Under the pieces are notes generated by a model that searched no databases, was not told the origin of the DNA, and worked only from the letters and a program-made list of their open reading frames with translations. DNA of 64,000 bases from Hyposmocoma kahamanoa (lineage: Eukaryota; Arthropoda; Insecta; Lepidoptera; Cosmopterigidae), in the NCBI RefSeq assembly GCF_003589595.1, contig NW_020653945.1:7752458-7816457 (forward strand), given 5' to 3'. Below are positions 61,312 through 64,000 of the stretch, piece after piece. The stretch's first letter is position 1, and each line of letters starts with the position of its first letter. The position numbers and the translations under genes were made by a program.

Positions 61312-61717
61312 AATGGCTTTGGTTGATTCCGCATAACAGTAAAAGTGTTGAATCAAGCACTTGGGAAAAAATGTATAGGAAAATTGAGGATATGATTACA
61401 TATACATATGATTAGATATACTGTTTACAATACGGTGTGAAAATATGATTCCTAAAAATTTTCACGATAGAACCAAAACACAAATTTACCTTGAAATTTT
61501 ACAAGAAAACCGCTGTATCCAATAAGTACTTTACATATACCAATGATTTTTACTAAATAGAACACGTATAGTATACGGTATACATTTTTCAAATGGCTTT
61601 GATTTCGTTTGTAAATCAATTCTGAAATAAAGCCTGTGTCCCTGTCACTCGACCCGAGCAAAATGAACAGTGTTAGTACGGGAAAAATTTTAATTCGAGC
61701 TGAGGTAGTACCGACTC
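61312..61717 (+). repeat. Unnamed interspersed repeat family U, copy 2
   Basis: Collinear with 39013-39388 (GTTGATTCCGCATAACAG, GTGAAAATATGATTCCTAAAA, AATAGAACACGTATAGTATA, TGTCCCTGTCACTCGA, GTTAGTACGGGAAAAATTTTAA). Slightly longer than copy 1 because of a duplicated-looking AT segment near 61395-61430. It abuts the mariner on its right. Confidence 0.6.
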
Positions 61718-61899
61718 TGAAACCTCAGAATGTTCACTGTTTTGTTTTTATTTTTATTTTGTTTATTCACAAGTAAAAAGTTTACTAAAAAGAAACACAA
61801 AACAACGAATAAAAACCATTAAAAGAAGAAGAAAGAAAGAAAATGAATTTGTTGTTTCTCAAAATATTCTCCGTTAGCGTTAATGCACTTTTTCATACG

Positions 61900-63055
61900 A
61901 ATAAACTAATTTTGAAAATATTTATGTCACTCCTCCGTGACAATCTCTGAAACATATTTTTCATACTCTTCGACAGCTTCTTCAGATGATGAAAATCGTT
62001 GACCGCGTAACTGGTTCTTAATTTTTGGAAATAAATAAAAATCAAAAAGTGCCAGGTCGAGACTGTACACGGGAAGGCTCATGAGGTCAACGTTGTTCAC
62101 CTTCAAAAATTTATTTGTCTGTCTGGCCGTGTGAGAACTGACATTATCGTGGTGCATGATGATACGGCGTTTACGGTTATTTTTACGGAGTTTGTCAATA
62201 ACTTCCGGCAAATAAATGGTCGTGTACCAATCACTATTCACGGTACAACGATTCTCCAAAGCAACAGTAGCCACGTGTCCAGTTTTATTTAAAAAAGAAG
62301 CAATCATCCGCTTAGAGGCACTTTGCACGCGCGCCACTGGTTGGTTTCGGCTCATCTCTAAAGACCCATACACTCGATTGCTGTGGTGGTTTGGGGATCG
62401 TAACTATAAATCCATATTTCGTCACCTGTTACTATGTCCCACACCAAATTTGACTCCCCTTCGTTAAATCTGGTAGCATGGCATTGCACCAAGTGACGCG
62501 ATCCGTTTCTTGAGCCTCAGTCAAATTGTGTGGGATCCACCGAGAGCACAGTTTTTTCACACCCAAACGTTTGTGTAGTATTGATTGTATTTGACTCATG
62601 CATATGCCTAAAGATGCCCGAATCTCATGGTATGTCACATGCCTGTCTGTTTTGATCATACGGCGCACAGCATCGATGTTTTTGTTGTTCACAGCAGTGG
62701 ACGGGCGACCATCACGAAATTCGTCACTGAGATTCACACGACCGCGTTTGAAATCTGCAAACCAGCTATAAATAGTCATCTTGCACGGTGCTTCATCGCC
62801 AAAAGCAGTTTGAAGTCGAGTTAAATTACGTTTAAAGTCATAGAAAATCATACTACGAAAATTTTCACGAGTTAAATCCATAGTGATGTAGACAACCAAT
62901 TTCTAAAATGGCGCCATAATGTAAAAACAAGTGACAGTCAGATGAAACGAACTGTATTCTACAGTCAAAAAATTCCATTTTCAAATGTTGTAATTACTTT
63001 TTAAATATTGTTTATGTAAGTGGCCAATTTCGGAAACTTTTAGTGCGCCCTATGT
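61900..63055 (-). mobile_element. Mariner element (decayed)
   Basis: Contains a mariner transposase pseudogene in minus orientation. The 5' end probably lies at 63019-63055, where on the minus strand TACATAGGGCGCACTAAAAG begins after TA-type flanks and looks like a mariner terminal repeat. I cannot find the matching inverted copy on the left, so the 3' end near 61735-61860 is degraded or deleted. Confidence 0.65.
61927..62881 (-). pseudogene. Mariner transposase pseudogene (D,D34D), frameshifted
   Basis: Cut-and-paste transposase of the Tc1/mariner superfamily. Reading starts at ATG 62881 (MDLTREN). The N-terminal half (to about 62432) has the helix-turn-helix region and the linker motif SRWIPHNL (family WVPHEL). 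The catalytic half shows TGDEIW with the first Asp at 62421-62423, HHDN with the second at 62146-62148, and FDFYLFP with the third at 62041-62043. Exactly 34 residues separate the last two, the mariner signature. The usual YSPDLAP is changed to YSLDLAL. At least three frame changes (about 62460, 62390 and 62345) separate the two long open parts, so no intact enzyme can be made. Total length of about 318 codons is slightly below the usual about 345. Confidence 0.9.
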
Positions 63056-63671
63056 ATCAGGCTTCTAACAAAAGAATTAATATCTAATATTTATACGCAA
63101 ATTATAGTTAAAACTATTGTATGTTACACAATTGACATAAAGTTCATAAGCTATGTACAATTTCGTTACAAAAATTCGCTTTCGTTCCATTTCGCGGTAA
63201 TGTAAATTGTGCCTAAACCAATATTCCGTGGCATTCGAAATGACGCACCAATAAACAAATTGAAATAACCAGTTAGATACATCTGTATCCAAATGAAAAC
63301 ACGATAATGCCTGTGCTTGTGGTCTTTATACATAATTGCCAGTATGACATTTAAGTTCGCAGCTTTACGAAGGAAAGCGATAATCGACAGAAAGCGTGGT
63401 AAACAATGTTTTACTTTCGTTGGAAGTACGTTTTACCCTTTTTAACTTATAAATATGCATACTATACTGTCCTTTACATCATAATACGTAATCAAAATTT
63501 TAGCGAAACTGAGTTTTAACATAGCCGGGATCAGCAAATCAAGATCTACAACCCTATAAGCGGTTTTTTTTTATATCCCATTTAGTTTCAGTTTTATTAC
63601 TAATCAAAATCAGCGTAATTGACATTTTTACTTTTTGACGACTTATGTGATCAAGTGCCTTGCACATCGGT
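63056..63671. other. Gene-free stretch
   Basis: AT-rich, no exon. Confidence 0.4.
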
Positions 63672-63905
63672 TTTCCGATTTTCAAGGTGTCGCCATCTAT
63701 GAGGTCCCGGGGTTAATCCCCGGCCGGCTCAGTGTAGAAAAAAATTCTATATTACCTCGGTTTGAATGTTACGCTCGGTACCATATACCGTCGTTGTTTC
63801 CGATTTCCATAACAAGTACTTTAGTTACTTACTTTGGTATTGGTGCAACCACGGAAGAACGAAAGGAAAGCAACGTGTGTGATGGTGTCCAATATTTATT
63901 TAATT
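63672..63905 (+). mobile_element. Second SINE-like family, copy near the right edge
   Basis: GAGGTCCCGGGGTTAATCCC is a tRNA B-box-like region (GGTTCGAATCC degenerated), followed by CCGGCCGGCTCAGTGTAGAA, TACCGTCGTTGTTTCCGATT, CATAACAAGTACTTTAGTTA and a 3' part GTGTGTGATGGTGTCC. This succession is typical of a widespread lepidopteran repeat (recalled). A diverged relative is at 60.0 kb. Confidence 0.5.
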
Positions 63906-64000
63906 ACAGTATATACACATATAGCGTTAGTAATGACAAGGAGGGCAGTAAAGTACTAACGAAACAAGTACATAAGTGTATAATTGCAGGGTTCAGGTTC

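Noticed and set aside
1..64000. CRISPR arrays, bacterial operons, riboswitches, phage genes
   Set aside because: The window is animal nuclear DNA; no regularly spaced repeats or prokaryotic gene organisation are present.

Overview
This is an AT-rich (about two thirds A+T by eye) nuclear window from an insect, almost certainly a moth or butterfly. The evidence is the mix of short interspersed repeats familiar from lepidopteran genomes: a tRNA-derived SINE with a TTA-repeat tail, elements with TATC/TAGA tails, and LINE fragments with a GRG-PRKTF-like motif. A broken mariner is also present. There is no operon structure, no CRISPR array and no convincing tRNA or rRNA gene. I see no complete protein-coding gene.

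The main biological signal is on the minus strand. Three widely separated exons, E1 (454-1462), E2 (20242-20443) and E3 (49918-50098), each begin with an ATG just downstream of an in-frame stop or a short leader. Each ends in a GT donor after exactly one base of an incomplete codon (phase 1). They encode 336, 67 and 60 residues of unrelated sequence. The simplest reading is one large minus-strand gene with at least three alternative promoters and first coding exons. All would splice to a shared exon beyond the left edge, so nearly the whole window would be 5' intron. E2 and E3 also share a 17-base leader motif with one mismatch. I do not recognise the gene.

The rest is intron or intergenic DNA with transposable elements. 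4.9-6.2 kb: an AACCGAC-ended repeat and a short retroposon. 15.8-17 kb: a tetranucleotide-tailed element and a retroposon nested inside an opposite copy of its own family. 23.8, 28.0, 38.9, 45.1, 52.3 and 54.9 kb: copies of the tRNA-derived SINE. 29-31 kb: two retroposon copies, a LINE coding fragment and an unexplained GC-rich insert. 39.0 and 61.3 kb: two copies of an unnamed repeat. 48.5, 52.0, 53.9 and 58.0 kb: terminal-inverted-repeat (MITE-like) elements. 60.6-61.15 kb: a stretch dense in ACTCGA motifs. 61.9-63.06 kb: a frameshifted mariner with its three catalytic aspartates intact.

Several GC-rich patches (3.3, 13.6, 19.2, 25.0, 36.5 and 37.8 kb) stand out from the AT-rich background and may be further promoters or untranslated first exons. 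Two open regions (34.2 kb plus, 42.3-42.9 kb minus) look more protein-like than their surroundings but match nothing I know.
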